A stretch of DNA of 64,000 nt from Saksenaea vasiformis B4078 (GCA_000697055.1 JNDT01002329.1:62001-126000); one strand, 5' to 3'; positions 10,888-24,000 are shown, numbered from the stretch's first letter. Numbers and translations: made by a program. The notes: a model not told the origin generated them from the sequence alone.

Positions 10888-13317
10888 ATAAACCTTACTT
10901 CTCTGTGTGAGCTTATCAGACGCTTTCAACAGTTCAGTCAATTTTTAACATATGATATCGTCAACCGATGTGCGCGAGGCATTCATTTCGACGGGTATAC
11001 TGCCGAGTACTCTGCCATAGAGATTGAAGAGGGAATGGATAGTGTCCTGAGGCTTCTTCAAGAATACGCTTGCGATAAGCCGTTTGTGGAACATACGTGC
11101 ACGAAAACCATCGAACCGGATAACTTCATGGGTAGACTACTGATGGATGACAGCTCCCACTGTTTGCCGTCCAAAACGTTTGCTTATGATATTGCCGCTG
11201 AAGCTTGTTGCAGCGTACGTATCCAGAACCAAGAGTATTGTGCAGAGGACTCGGTTGAATATACTGTTTCTTATGTTTCTTGGGGAGAAGTAAGTAACAA
11301 AGCGGACGTTACGAATGACTCAATTTATGGCACTCGCGCTAGCTACATTTATCTTCCCACTCTATCAAGGCAACTGCTCGTTTTAAGGAAGCCGTGAAAG
11401 ATGCTTTGAAACAAAGCACTAATAAGGAAAAATATGAGGCGCTGCAAACTGTGTTTGAGCGATTTGGCTACTATTACCCATCAAAAATCCTGCTTGGTAC
11501 CGCGATCAACGCATGTGTAACGCCATTTAACTGCTTCCTGTATCAGGTGGTTTATTCGCTTGCAACCAAGACTGTTCAAAGATATCGAGTGGAAGGGGAT
11601 GTGAGATAGAGAATGAACACACAGCAATCCGGTCCATCCGCCAAAGTGTAGAAAGCGTTGCCAGTGTAATCGAAGGTTACAAAGTCATAGGTACTCTTCA
11701 CCGCATGTCTGTGATAGTGGCTGGACAAACTCCTGATAGGTGGTGATTCCCGTGTATTTTTTATGGATGGGCTACAAAGTTGGAAAGAGACTACAAAGCC
11801 GAGCCTGCCGTTATCCAACTCATGGGGTTGAAGCCATTGTATAATATTCTTGAGGAAGATGAGCGCCTTCTAGTGGAGGAGATTTACGACAAGACATTTT
11901 TTGATAACGAGCTTGGACACGCGGGAGAAAAGAATCCCGCTGAAGTTTTCAAACAGTGTTCCAGAAGCGATGAAAGTATGGGAAACAATGTTGAAGACAT
12001 GAGTTGACTGCAAGTTCTGGACCAGGGCAGCAACAGAGCCACAGACAATGCGATGATGACAACAATACCAATGATATTAGTATACAACACGAAATTGTTA
12101 ACCGAGGAAGTAGAGAGGTGCAACACAACTCTAGAGACCTACCAAGTCACGAAGGCAGCTTACACAAAGAGCAGCAAGACCTTCATCTGAGTAACAAAGC
12201 AGCCAATCAAGAAAATGAAGAAAATCTGTCCGTTGGTGAGGATGCTGATGACGATGGCGACATTGACCATATTAGCATAATGCAAAAAGCGGGCGATCGC
12301 GAAAGTGGAGATGCCCAAGATGAATGTGAGAATAGAAAAAGTCATGAAGACATTGTGGACAAAGACAACAAAGGTGATACTAGCCCGTACGAAGATTCGG
12401 TTGATCAGAATGATGAACGGGTGCAGTTCAATCTTGGCGAGGAGTACTACCGCGGAATAGATGTGGATAAAGACTACGCTGAGGCATACGAGTGGTACAG
12501 AAAGGCAGCCGACCAGGGAAATAAGGACGCGCAAACCAGACTTGGAGATATGCACCAATATGGACGAGGTGTGAATCGAGACAACAAGAAGTCAGTTGAA
12601 CGGTACGAGAAGGCAGCAGAGCAAGGAAATGGGGATGCGCAAGTAAAACTTGGGGATATGTACGAGCGCGGGAAAGGCGTATATCAAGATATCAAGAAAG
12701 CGGTTGAATGGTACAGAAAAGCAGCAGATCAGAAACATGGAATTGGGCAATATCATCTTGGAGTGATGTATTGGTGGGGAAACGGCGTGGGGATGGACAG
12801 GGAGAAAGCGGACAGATTGTGGTTTAAGGCGTATGAATGGTGCAAAAATGCAGCAGATCAAGGAAATGAGGATGCGCAACACACACTTGGAGAGATGTAC
12901 CGTTGGGGATATGGAGTGAAGGAAGACATCCACACAGCAATTGAATGGCACCAAAAAGCAGCGGACCAAGGAAATGAAGATGCGCAAATCCAACTGGGAT
13001 ATATTTACAGATGGACAAAGTACGACATCGACAAAGCAATTGAATGGTACAAAAAAGCAGCGGATCAAGGAAATGAAGATGCGCAACTCAAACTTGGATA
13101 TATTTACAGAGATGAAAAGAAAGACATGGACAAAGCTATTGAATGGTACCAGAAAGCAGCTGATCAAGGAACTATACATGTGCAAAAGACAATTGGAGAT
13201 ATCTACATACATGAGAAGAAAGACATCGACAAAGCAATTGAATGGTACCAAAAAGCAGTGGATCAAGGAAATTGGTCGGCGCAACGGGCACTTCATCAGT
13301 TAAAGAAATTAAGATAA
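10888..13317 (+). pseudogene. Sel1-repeat protein gene with an N-terminal MACPF-like-type region; carries frame breaks
   Basis: The 5' part reads in spliced exons: about 10888-11289 (acceptor AACTAG, donor GAA|GTAAGT), about 11371-11501 (ends ...YYYPSKILLG), about 11555-11691 (SVESVASVIEGYKVI) and from about 11739 (GGDSRVFFMDGLQSWKETTK). It resembles the domain placed before Sel1 repeats in many Mucoromycota proteins, sometimes called MACPF-like; this naming is from memory and tentative. The 3' part (from about 12004) is open for over 430 residues with about nine Sel1-like repeats (pattern AIEWYQKAADQGNEDAQ...LG.IY). Compared with its copy at 13440-14690, one base is missing near 11799 and a TGG is TGA at 12004-12006. 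A further shift is needed to enter the Sel1 frame. It is therefore probably a recent pseudogene, unless an undetected intron bypasses the breaks or the sequence has errors. Transcript reads across 11700-12300 would decide. Confidence 0.55.
12430..13317 (+). repeat. Array of Sel1-like repeats (about 36-40 codons each)
   Basis: About nine tandem helical repeats are encoded, most ending in a stretch like KAADQGNEDAQ. The last four units (from about 12990) are shorter (36 codons) and nearly identical at DNA level, which points to recent unit duplication. They lack the glycine-rich loop (YGRGV) of the earlier units. Sel1 repeats usually act as protein-protein scaffolds. The frame is fully open to the stop at 13315-13317. 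Confidence 0.85.
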
Positions 13318-13439
13318 TTGACGATTTTATTTTATTTTTTTTCTCAGCCTCTGTATTCCATGTGTTTTTGATATCTGTGATGTAATCTGAGAAGAAGAAA
13401 GAGATCCATTCCCATTACCGTCTGTGCTCAACGTTTTGC

Positions 13440-14690
13440 TATACTTCTTGAACAAAAGACGTACGGTTTGCTTTTGTGTGCGCATCGCGGGCTATAGATT
13501 CCCACGTTTGCCGTCCAAAACCGTTTATTTACGATATTGCTGCATAAACTAGTTGCTGTGCACGTAAACATACACAGCAGTCTTGCGCAGGGGACTCAGT
13601 TGAATGTACTGCTTCTTATGTTTCTTGGAGAGAGTAAGTAACAAAGCAGACATTACGGATACCTCAATTGATGGCATTTGTGCTAGATACATCTATCTTT
13701 TTATTCTGTCAAGGCAACTGCTCGTTTAAGGAAGCCGCGAAAGACGCTTTGAAGGAAAAACAAGTAAGAATAAATATGAGGCCCTGCAAGCTGTGTTGGA
13801 CAATTTAGATTTACTACAAATCAAGGATCTTGCTTTGTACTGCGATTAATGCATGTGTAACATCATTTAACCTCCTCCTGAGACAGATGGTTTGCCTGTA
13901 AGAAAAAGAGTTTAAAGATAGCGAGTGGAAGCGGATGCGAGACAAAGAATGAATATACAAGAGTCCAGCCCATCCGCAAAATAGTAGAAAACGTCGCCAA
14001 TGTAATCGAAGGTTACAAGGTCATAGGTGCTCTTTATCCCATGTCTGCGGCGGTGGCTAGATAAGTTTGTGATAGGTGATGATCCCAAGGGTGATTTTTC
14101 TGAACGGGCTACAACGTTGGAAAGAAACCAACAAAGACGAGCCTGCCATTATCCAGCTCCCGAGTTTGGAGCCAGCGCATAATATTCTCGAGGAAGATAA
14201 GCGCCTGCAAGTGGAGAGATTTATGACAAGGCGTTTCCTGATAACGAGCTTGGACATGCGGTAGAAAAGGATCCTGAAAAAATCAAGAACTGCGTCAGAA
14301 GAAATGAAGCCACACGAGGTGAAATTGTAGACACGAGTTGGCTGCAAGTGTTAGATCAAGGCTCCTACAGAGCGATGGATCATGGATACGAAATCGGGAA
14401 AATCGGAGCAGAAGAAGCATTATTCAGCTACGAGGATCTTGACTATCAGGGCGATATTGATGATATTAACATGGGACGGGAATCGGTTGTTCGACGAAAT
14501 GAAGAGATGCAAAGCGACTCTGAAGATGTGCACCGCTGCGTAGGCATCGCGGACAGAGACCGCAGTATAGCGGTCCTACCTTGGCGAAAAGTACTATCAG
14601 GGCAGATGTGGATAAGGACTACGTTAAAGCATATGGATCCCCCTCTCGAAGCAGAGTGGAAAATTACGAGCGTGGCGGTTTAGAGTTTTT
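13440..14690 (+). pseudogene. Decayed tandem copy of the Sel1-repeat gene
   Basis: This segment is clearly homologous at DNA level to about 11050-12490. Compare 13507 onward with 11157 onward (both begin tttgccgtccaaaac), 13620 with 11272 (tatgtttcttgg), and 14100 with 11766 (gggctacaa.gttggaaaga). It has an inserted base at about 13521 and several stops, and it breaks off within the first Sel1 repeat at about 14640. The rest of the array is missing. In two places this copy keeps the frame where the upstream copy is broken (WKETNKDEPAI and DTSWLQVLDQG). The two copies therefore decayed independently after duplication. Confidence 0.8.
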
Positions 14691-15640
14691 GCCGCCCTTT
14701 TTCTCAAGTACCAGACCGCTCATCAATGTTTAGTTTAGTGATAGTAAAACCAGAAGGCCAGTAACCGAGTTCGCTCAAATTAAGGCGAGTCGCAGTGATT
14801 AATAAACATGTGGGTTCTTCCCTCTAAAACAAAGATACACTTTCTATTGTCAAAAACGGCCATTGTTAAGCTCAAACGAGCTGCCTCTCGCGATCGTTTT
14901 CCGCCATAAAGCCATCACCCACATCATTACGTCATTAATTTTGAAATCTCCGTCCCGGCATTTAAAAATGTTTGGGCCACTAGGAAAATATTTCTTCGAG
15001 CCAACCTCCTAGAAGTCTCTGCAAATACATGCCGTCGAACTGTTCAGAACAACCTTCGCCCTTCAGATTTTTGCTGCTGGGTTCTGGGCTATAGCACAAT
15101 GGCGAGGAAAGTGGAGCGTGGAGGTAGCGTCATTTTCTACACACATAAGGGTTTCCTTTATGTGCGATGGCTTGTAGGTTATGCCAGAGATGATGCGTGG
15201 TTCCAAGTTTGACAATCTGTGCCTCATCCTCTTGTGAGTCTCTGCGATTACATGCCGTTGAACTGTCCAGAACAACCTTCGCCCTTCAGACTTTTGCTGC
15301 TGGGTTCTGGGCTATAGGACAATGGCGAAGAAAGTGGAAATGGAGGTAGCGTCATTTTCTACACACATAAGGGTTTCCTTTATGTGCGATGGCTTGTGGG
15401 TTGTGCCAGAGATGATGCATGTGGAAGCAGATTGTCATCTTACAAAAGGCAAGTGGGTAAAATATAAGAAATATACTATCTAACTGAAATGAAGCATTTT
15501 AGTGATCTGGGTATCACGAATGGTTTCAAACGAGCACTAATTCGCCTGTTGTTGCAAAAGAAACAATATGTAGACTATGAAAACATAAGATAATCATAGG
15601 ATGATTAGAATCATCGTTGATTTTCAATACATGAAAAGCT
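14691..15640. other. AT-rich spacer with a direct repeat
   Basis: No gene is seen except the 223-bp-spaced direct repeat listed separately. Open frames on the minus strand at 15063-15275 simply read through one repeat copy. Confidence 0.5.
15014..15424. repeat. Tandem direct repeat, two copies offset by 223 bp
   Basis: About 187 bp from 15014 recurs from 15237 with over 90 percent identity. Both copies begin agtctctgc and end tgccagagatgatgc, and a 36-bp unrelated spacer lies between them. Each copy contains the imperfect hairpin cacataagggtttcctttatgtg (one wobble in a 10-bp stem). Differences are scattered single bases plus a few-base deletion (ggagcgtgg versus gaaatgg). No long reading frame is shared by both copies, so a non-coding element or the end of a mobile element is more likely than a gene. 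Confidence 0.8.
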
Positions 15641-15984
15641 TCATCGTTTCGGAGAGAAAAATGTGTTTGGACTGTGCGCTTCTTCGGGAGGAGTGGAAAT
15701 AGTTTTACTAGCAATGTTCGAGAAGCTCATCTCGGCTTCTGCTTGTAGCGTTGCTAGTCTTATCTGTGTAGACATTTCCAAATGGTTGGCCTGCAATGGG
15801 TAGTAGAACACATGTGTCTTTAGATCTCAGATGACAGGAGGTGACACCTTACCTTCCATGCCAAGAGTCCAGTCAACGTCTGCTTGAAGTCTTTGACTAG
15901 CCATGGATGTTTTTGGGGATGACTAGCTTTTGCTGATACGAACAAGTTAAAGACGGCGATCTCAATGCTTGATTCAATTTGCAT
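15641..15984 (-). CDS. Small two-exon gene, 93 residues, unknown function
   Basis: Exon 1 (15853-15984) starts at an ATG and reads MQIESSIEIAVFNLFVSAKA. It ends AAG|GTAAGG, a strong donor. Exon 2 (15641-15790) follows a TTGCAG acceptor, continues ANHLEMSTQIRLATLQAEAE and stops at TGA 15641-15643. Both junctions are phase 0 and the 62-nt intron is typical of this genome. The product is probably helical, has no signal peptide or membrane segment, and ends in a serine/proline-rich tail (ISTPPEEAHSPNTFFSPKR). I recognise no family. The clean splice signals support a real gene despite its size. Confidence 0.6.
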
Positions 15985-16259
15985 TTTTACTGTTTATTGA
16001 AATACGTTTTACGCTCCCACTGTGGTAAACCAACAATGGTGGTGAGAGGCAACTATCTACTTACATACTTTCTCAATTACATGCTATAAGAGCAGGGTCA
16101 ATGAATTACAACTATCAATCGGAGTCCATAATATAGTCAGAAAGGGAAGACGTTTATCCCTCAGTTATAAATATTGGTCCATCACAATTTCTAAATAAAC
16201 ACGACTCTCACGATACTTCTCGATTGTCTACTTTTTGAATCTTCCCAAACCAAGTTTAT

Positions 16260-16449
16260 AACACCCACCATCAGCAGCTTTGACCCCGCCGATCCTATCT
16301 ACCTCCGATATCCTGCCTGCTCCTCGCTCCCTCCCGCAGAGCGCCAGAAGATTGCCCTCGACTGCCAAAGCCCCTACTGCCTTCGCGCGCTTGAATTCTT
16401 GCAAGACAGTGTGAAGCGCGCGGTCTCCCGTCTCTTTGTCTCCCATGGC
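16260..16449 (+). pseudogene. Coding-like segment without an ATG, ending VSRLFVSHG
   Basis: A 60-codon open stretch (16269-16449) has strong C-ending codon bias (GCC, CTC, TAC, TGC, AGC), unlike its AT-rich surroundings. It reads SSFDPADPIYLRYPACSSLP at the start and stops at TAG. A TATAAATA element lies at about 16165, some 100 bp upstream, followed by a CT-rich leader. But where a start codon is expected (after CACC, at 16266-16268) the codon is ATC. It may be a gene that lost its start, an exon with an unseen upstream part, or a non-AUG start. The opposite strand also has a 72-codon ATG-initiated frame (16446 to 16228, MGDKETGDRALHTVLQEF...), but that frame uses rare codons (AGG, GGG, ATA), so I prefer the plus strand. 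Confidence 0.35.
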
Positions 16450-16639
16450 TAGTTAACCATCATGGACATACTTCACTTTTGCGAGAACTCTCTTCCTCCA
16501 CTCACTCCCCCCTTCTCATAGATCGCATACCGTAACTTTGCCTTTTTTCCCTTTGCTCGAAGGGTTTTTTCCTGCTTTATCTACGAGAGCGGGCCGGAGT
16601 GGACATGTTAGATAAGAAGCACTCCCGGTCATTCAATAA

Positions 16640-16880
16640 AATTACAAAATTTTCGCGTATGTTCTATGCTACTCTAAAGTAAATTCTGCGTCCAGAAAGA
16701 ACCAAACTTGCGCTGAAAAGAAAACGAACATACGTAGGTTAATGTACCAATCATGGCAGAAAGACCAGACATTACTTACATGAAGCTGGTTCCTCCTATG
16801 AACGCAAAATTTAGAGTGACACATAACGTAGTTGATGGAGGACTTATATGGGAGCTCGTTGGATGGGTCCATACCTCAGG
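16640..16880 (-). repeat. Repeated gene-tail family, copy 1
   Basis: On the minus strand this copy has an internal exon (CVTLNFAFIGG frame) ending CTTCAT|GTAAGT. A 75-nt intron ending TTTTCAG follows, then the family's last exon (frame QVWFFLDAEFTLE, stop). It shares the block gcgtccag...aagtttg with the copies at 20.2, 24.3, 24.5, 35.7 and 53.1 kb (read on the opposite strand). Confidence 0.6.
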
Positions 16881-16990
16881 TTGCCACCAAAGAGCGGCGG
16901 ATAAAGGAAGCTGGATGGCGCAACAAAGACTGGACGATCTACGGAGACAAGGATCGGCAATTGATCAAAACACTCGACGACGGTTTTGAG
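16868..16990 (+). pseudogene. Remnant of a Sel1-repeat 3' end
   Basis: The plus strand reads HQRAADKGSWMAQQRLDDLR. This matches the final Sel1 unit of the 10888-13317 gene (YQKAVDQGNWSAQRALHQLK) at both protein and DNA level. It is a single isolated unit, overlapping copy 1 of the repeated gene-tail family on the other strand, and is therefore a fragment. Confidence 0.55.
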
Positions 16991-17197
16991 AATAAATTCT
17001 GTTTCTATAGTCTCTATTTTTCACACTCTTCCCTTTCCTATCAGTCGAATAAAGTCCAATTGAACAAGTGAATCAATGCGCCGAGGTTAACATTGAACGT
17101 TTTCCATTGGCTCTTGTTATCCCGCGTTTGATTGGCTGGTGGCGTGGACTCAAAGAGAGGACTGTCTCCCGTTGTCACTGAAAAATGCCGTTTTCTT

Positions 17198-19954
17198 ATG
17201 ACCAGCTACATCAAATTCACTCCCATCTCAGGCGCGAAGAATGAAGACGCTCTTTGTTATTTACTGGAGATAGATGAAGTCAAAATATTGCTGGACTGCG
17301 GTTGGTCTGACAAGTTTGACCCCGAGGATCTAGTCAATTTGAAGAAGTAAAGCAAGCACATTCGTTTAGGACCTGAAAAAATCGTTAACGACGACCATTA
17401 GAGTTGCAAAACAAATTGATGTTGTATTACTTTCTCATTGCGATGTACCGCATTTGGGTGCCTATCCATATGCACGAGGCCATTTAGGCATGGCATGTCC
17501 TGTTTATTCTACCTTACCCGTGGTTAACCTGGGCAAAATGTGCATGTACGATTTATATCAATCGAAAACGAACGAAATGGAATTTGGAACATTCTCATTG
17601 GAAGACGTTGACAATGCATTTGACAAGATCACTTCGCTGCGCTACTCACAACCTTACGCTCTGCCTGGTAAAGCGAACGCGTCGGTCTATCAAGGAGCGC
17701 TCATCTTTCTGTTGTTAGGCAAATGTCAGGGAATCACTATTACCGCTTACGCAGCAGCACACACTATTGGTGGAACTATATGGAAAATTAAACAGGATAC
17801 GGATGAGATCGTTTACGCTGTCGATTTCAATCACAGAAAAGAATGGTAAATGCATAATCACTTCCCCTTGTTTGCTTTTTAACTGATACTGTGTCAGCCA
17901 TTTGGACGGCACAGCGTTGTATTCAGGTGGCGTCTTGTTGGATGCGTTAACTCGTCCTTCATTGCTCATTACAGACGCACTCAATGCTTCCGTCCCTCAT
18001 CCTCCGCGAAGAGAAGATCGACATGCTGCCATGTTTGGTAAGATCAAACGGCTATTAAAAAAAAGAGAAAAGAAGGACTAATGGGTGTGCGTGTATACAA
18101 AAGATACGATGGTCGCGTCGTTGGAAAAAGGTGGATCTGTGCTTTTACCGACGGATTCTTCTGCACGCGTTTTGGAATTATCGTACCTACTTGACCAGCA
18201 TTGGACGACATATCAACTCAATTACCCATTAATCATGCTTACCAATACCAGTTATCACACAGCTCACTTCGCCAAAAGTATGTTGGAATGGATGGGTGAC
18301 GACCTTACTCGCAAGTTTTCCCAGACTCGTGAAAACCCATACGAATTCAAATACGTGCGACTTTGCCACAAAATCGAGGATCTGGACAACTATCCTGGTC
18401 CAAAAGTTGTTATTGCAAGTAATCACAGTTTGGAAACAGGATTTGCACGGCAACTTTTCTTACGCTGGATGAGTAACGGCCAAACACAACAAGGGCAAAA
18501 TACACTGATTCTGACGGATCGATCAGCACCAGGATCATTGGCTAGACAACTATATCATGAATGGGACACGAAATCGGACACAATGGTGCAGTCTACACCG
18601 GGAAGCACAAAAGCACCCGTGAAACCAGCAATAGAATATCAGGCAAAGCATACGCTGCGCGTGTTTAGACGGGTTCCGCTGGAAGGTGCCGAATTGCAAG
18701 CGTATGAGGCTGAGCAGCGCGCAAAAGCTGAGCGAGATGCGGCGCAGGCAGCCATGATTGCTCGCAGCAAAACGATTATGGAGGAAGATGAATCCGATGC
18801 ATCTGACATTGACGAAGCGGACGATGCAATGGACGATGTGCTGATGTCTCAGTATGACCTTTACGTACGAGACGCAGGAAGATCTGGCGGTTTTTTCAAA
18901 CAAGCACAAAGTTATCGCATGTTCCCTTATTTAGAAAGAAGAAAGAAAATCGACGATTATGGTGAGGCAATTCAAGTGGAGCATTACATGAAGGCTTCCG
19001 ATATGGATCAAATGCAGTCTCGAAAACAGCAGCTGGGCGAAGGCGCCAATTTCGCAAAAGAAGATGTAATATGACCTCAAACGTTAGTCGGTGGCTAATA
19101 GCTGTTTACTCATAGGAGATGGAGGTGGATTTGCGGGAACCCATCCTTCCTGGACGGGATGAGACACCGACCAAATATATTTCAACCGTAGATGATGTCG
19201 AAATCAAATGTCTTTTACGATACATCGATCTGGAAGGTCTATCGGATGGTAAATCAGTGAAGACCATCTTGCCGCAGATTGCCCCACGAAAACTTGTATG
19301 TCTAAGTTTACGATTGCAATGCTTGTACTTACAGTTCTGGTAGATTATCATTCACGGCCAAGAAAGTTCCACAGAAGATCTGCTGCAGGCGTGTCAGGTC
19401 AAGGACAACTTCACAAAGGAAATCTTCACGCCTTCTGTGGGAGAAGTACTCAACGTTTCTGCAGCAACCAATATCTATCGTGTCAAATTGACCGATGCCA
19501 TGGTCAGCTCATTACAGTTTTCAAAGGTAAATCCATTGTTTCCGTTCTGTAGTTTGTAAGCTTACTGAGAAATGGCAGTTGGACGATTACGAACTGGCGC
19601 GTGTCACAGGAAAAATCCATTTCCCCGAGGATTCCACTACGCCTTCATTAGATGTGGCGGTGTCGGACGATGCTTCCAAATGGGAACCCTCGATCTTCGT
19701 GGGAGACATTAAATTGACAGAATTCAAACGGATACTTCAAACAGAAGGTATTTCTGCCGAGTTTAGAGGCGAAGGTGTTTTGGTGTGTAATGATCAAGTG
19801 GCTGTCCGAAAGGTAAGAATTTAAGCGAATTACGTTGCAGGTCATTCACACGATTGCTTAGACGGGAACGGGTCAATTGTTAGTAGAGGGGTTACTCTCG
19901 CCAGATTATTACAAAATTCGATCATTGTTATATTCTCAGCATGCCATTCTGTAA
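17198..19954 (+). CDS. CFT2: Cleavage and polyadenylation specificity factor subunit 2 (CPSF100/Cft2)
   Basis: This nuclear protein is a non-catalytic metallo-beta-lactamase/beta-CASP partner of the pre-mRNA 3' endonuclease CPSF73/Ysh1. Eight exons (17198-17346, 17402-17845, 17898-18037, 18104-19065, 19116-19295, 19344-19526, 19579-19812, 19862-19954) give 794 residues, close to human CPSF100 (782). The N-terminus [20 protein letters not shown] is characteristic. The position of the zinc-binding HxHxDH motif reads [10 protein letters not shown], so metal ligands are missing, as in known CPSF100. The beta-CASP block [20 protein letters not shown] and a C-terminal block ([20 protein letters not shown]) follow. 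An acidic, charged insert lies at about residues 470-500. An out-of-frame ATG at 17185 opens a 19-codon frame that overlaps the true start. Confidence 0.95.
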
Positions 19955-21055
19955 AAAGGAAACATAACAATCATACCGATGACAATGAGGATAAAGTGTC
20001 AGAAATTTTAAAGATTATCAAAATGCTCAACTTTTCCCATGATAGGTATGGAATAGGTTAATGATTAATGAATTACAATGTGAACCTTACGCTGTAGTTT
20101 GGAGAATAAGATGATAGCAAACCTTCTTTTTCCATATTTCATCCTTATAAGAACAGCTTTTCACCGTTTATTGAACGGCAATTTATGCCAGTCTAAATAA
20201 ATACTGCATCCATGAAGGAATCAGACTTGTGCTGTGAGAAAGTAGAATATCCATTATGAATATATTGATGGGAAGAAGTACAAGTTTGTTTGCGTAAATC
20301 TCAATCCCTCGTAGCAATAGGGTAGTCGGAGAAGCATAAAAACTCATGCACGACAAGTGTATCCAATGACACTTTTTTACCACACTTACCATTGATGTAA
20401 CCCCAGTGTATACACTGGAGACCGTGGCGCATCCGATCTAAGGTGACATGAGGCATGAGAAATGAGACAGCTGAATAGTTGATAAAGAGTATGTAATTGC
20501 TCATGTAATAACTTACATACATCGTATCTCCCATCTAGAACATAGTCACTCCGTTAAGGATATTTCACGATCACAGATTGCTGCAGCAATGCACACACTG
20601 AAAGAACAATCAGAACGTAAAAGAAAGACGAGTGCGAATTTACTTGACTGCTTATAAAGGAATCATCTTGATCCCCAATCTCATTGAATTTTCACACGTG
20701 CCTATCTGCGAGAGAGTATCATTCAAGCAAAGAATCGAAGCGTGTGTAGTCCAGTTCACGCATTATTAATGGGCGATCTTCTGGTGTTGATCACTCCATC
20801 ACTATCACAGCTGGATGAACATGATATGAAGTATGCGCACATAGGCTTACTGTGTACTCAAGGTCTCTAATCAGACACACCCTCCCACTCAGATTGAGAG
20901 CGCCCAACCAACATGGCGTCATTCTCGTTAAATACACCAAAATACATGAGAGGGCACGGTGTGGGGGATAACTCCAATATTTCTTTAATCCTTGTAGAGC
21001 TAACATCTGCAATTATTTCTTCATGCTCATTATTTTAATTGAGAGAGGGAAAAGC
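19955..21055. other. Convergent spacer with a gene-family relic
   Basis: Cft2 and the KH-domain gene converge here. The stretch 20150-21010 is occupied by copy 2 of the repeated gene-tail family; the rest is AT-rich 3' flank. Confidence 0.5.
20160..21010 (-). repeat. Repeated gene-tail family, copy 2
   Basis: On the minus strand, an exon after an AATTGCAG acceptor at about 21007 reads VSSTRIKEILELSPTPCPLM and stays open to about 20872. A second exon near 20440-20395 ends with a strong GTAAGT donor. The last exon lies at about 20240-20195, where a stop interrupts the family frame (QV-stop-FLHGC). The 5' exon is like the one in copy 5 (ETLAQFSRNIPACVLIG), which links the two. It is a broken copy. 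Confidence 0.5.
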
Positions 21056-24000
21056 CTAAATCTGAACCTCGAATTTTTCAATGAGGAGCAGCATGGCTTT
21101 GATAAATTTAACCAAGTGCGTTTCTTCCAACTTGCCGCCCAAGATATCGTCGACTGTCCACTTGGCAAGTTCTCCTGGACGGAGATCCGCATTTTGTTGG
21201 AAATATTCGTCATGAAGTGTGTATAACAACTACAATGGTAACATTAACATCAAAACTAGGAGCCGTTTCTGTAATAAACACATACCTCGCAGTCGTACCA
21301 CGCACGGCCTTTACCTGTAATGCCCATGATCTTTTCGGAAACATGGCCCTGCGTTTCTTGTGGCCTTAGCGGTACGCTCTCAACGCGAGTGATTTCGACC
21401 ACGAACGGGAAATGAATCTTAAATCGTGTCACTTGTTTATGAAGGATATAGGAAACGTCCAAGAATCCTGGGATATTCTCATACGTCATTTGTCTTGTCA
21501 TAGGACTAAGCACAGAGGATATGAATAAAAATAAAAATAAATCGACAGCTCATGATATGCCTTACCAGATCGACACCTTCTGAATGAAGGTTGTGTATGG
21601 CTTGACATCAACACGTCCAAGTTCACTTGCTGTCAAAGCCATTTGGAAGTCGAATTTTCTGCAACACGGGTTGATTAGACTTCCTTCTTTGCTATTCAAT
21701 TAACTATTTCTTTTCTTACCTGTCCAGAGATATCCAATCTACTTCAGTTATGTTTTGTCTCTTCATGACCACCTTTTTAAGATCGACATGACCCTCGTTC
21801 ATATAGAGAATGACCGGCTGGTACGGTAGTGCTGGTTGGTTTCGGGCTTGCGTATGTATTTCAAAGTATGCGGACTTGGAGAAGGGTTTGGGAAAGATGC
21901 TACTGATTTGTTCGATGACCTGTTGAGATGAAGTGGTGCTATGCCATAAAGTTTAACATTTGTTGGATCAGACTAGGTTACATGACATACACGTTGTTGA
22001 ACAGAGGCTTGGCCTGGTATTCTTTCATTACAATATCCTTGATATCCCGCAGCTCCCAGATGTGCTTTTGGACTTTCTCGGGTAAGTTACCCCATAAAAC
22101 CTTACCAAACCTAATAACGAGTCGGAATGATTAAACAGAATCGTGTAGATAGCGCACTTACTTCGCCGACAAGCGAATATCTCCTTTGAATGATCGTGCC
22201 GACTCAAGACTAGATGTAAATTTTTTTAGTAGCTGATCCAATCCATGTCGAACCTTTCGAACGTACCCATCTGTCAAAGCGCTCTTGATGTTACTAAAAT
22301 TGTACTCTTTGGCCCTATAACAGCATTGCATGGATTAACGTGACGTTTATACAACCACAGTTGTTGTTACATTTGCAAAAGCGACTGTTGTGGTGTTGTC
22401 GGTGATGGCGTGGACATGGGAGACACGCGGGATGCCTTTTGCGGAGCCAACCGCATGACTTTTCGCGTTCTTTGTTGGTTCTGAACAACTCTGGGCTTAG
22501 GCGGCGCCGCGGGCAATGAAGGGAAGTTCTCTTCCGTCTGAGCCGGAACCTGTGCTGGTGTTGATGACCAAGATGAATAACTGGGACTGGGGCTGCCCAT
22601 GGCAAAGTTGTTGCTGAATCGACGATTCTCTCCCCAGAGTTCCTGTTCGTTTTCTCGCAGAGGCTCGCGTGGATTGGGTGTTGTTACTACAGCCGATACA
22701 GCTTGAGGCCTCCTTGCTGCTGCAGCAGGTGGTGGCCGAGCTTGCACTGGTCGAATGGAGACTCTTCGCATGGCATCATTGAGTGCGTGCTGATTTTGCA
22801 TAGCCTGTTGTTGCTGGTACTGCTGCTGAGCAATCCACTGAGACTGAGTCGGCACAGGTGGTGGCGGTGCAGCAGGCGCATCTACCAAATCCTTGGGCTT
22901 CATGTGTGTCCCGTTGCTATCCTTGAACACTGGTAGGATAACGTATAAAGGAGAAGGCATATTCTGATCCAGATCCACGTAGGACTTCCCGGAATAACAA
23001 TTGAGATTACAGAAATATAAGCCATAGGCTGGTGATTCGGTGGGATAATGAATACAAGGAACGACATTGGTCGGTCTGCGACGCCGTTTCTAACAGAAGG
23101 AAAACATGAATCATCTGCTGGCCATTGGTTTACAGGATACATACGAATGCAGTTTGAATATTTTGGAATCGTTCATGTGCCTTCTCGACGTCTTCGAGGC
23201 AGGAGCCAACAATGTGTATTTCCTAACAAACATAAGACTTGCATTGGCATGCAACATTTAAGCTTCTCCTTCTTCTTACTCTGCCAATAAGGCTACATTC
23301 CGTCTCAGTCTCTACACCAATGACCCGCAAATAGTCGGCCGATTGGGTTGTAGTGGAAGTTGGAGGACCTCTGAGGACCTCACTTGGATCGCTAATATTC
23401 TTGGCAAAAGTAAATTTCATCGTGTACTCCTGTGGAGACGGTGTGCCTCCTTCGCTTTCTGTTTCGTTGTAAAGATATCCGCCATCTTTCGTGTCATCGT
23501 CCACGTCATTAAAGTCGAAAGGTCTTCCAGCGATATAAGATGTTTCGAGCGTGCTCAAGTCTCTGTGCGACGAAACACGCGATGAGGCAAACGAACTTGG
23601 GGAAGAATCTTCGTCAGCGGGCGGAACAGCCGCCGATAATTCTTCATAATCGGGACATGTGCCTCTCAACTTGTTTTCGTCAATGTCAACTGCCTACAAA
23701 TAAACGCCTGTCAGACTTATCCTTCTACGTGATGGAGCCAAGCATACAAGACGGGGTAGCAGAGTTCTAACAATTGAATCCGCTCTACAAAAACCAGAAT
23801 TAGTCATGCTAAGCATGTACATGAAGTATGCCTTACATGTTGTCGCAAGCCATTTGTGATCGACCTTTGATGGAAAAGTACTGGGTAAGAGCCTATGCGT
23901 TAGAAAAAGCATGCATGACGCGTGGCAGGATCACCTGTTGCTCGAAATCATATTGGATCTCACAATTCTGACGCCGGCCAAGTTCGCTAAACGTGTCATT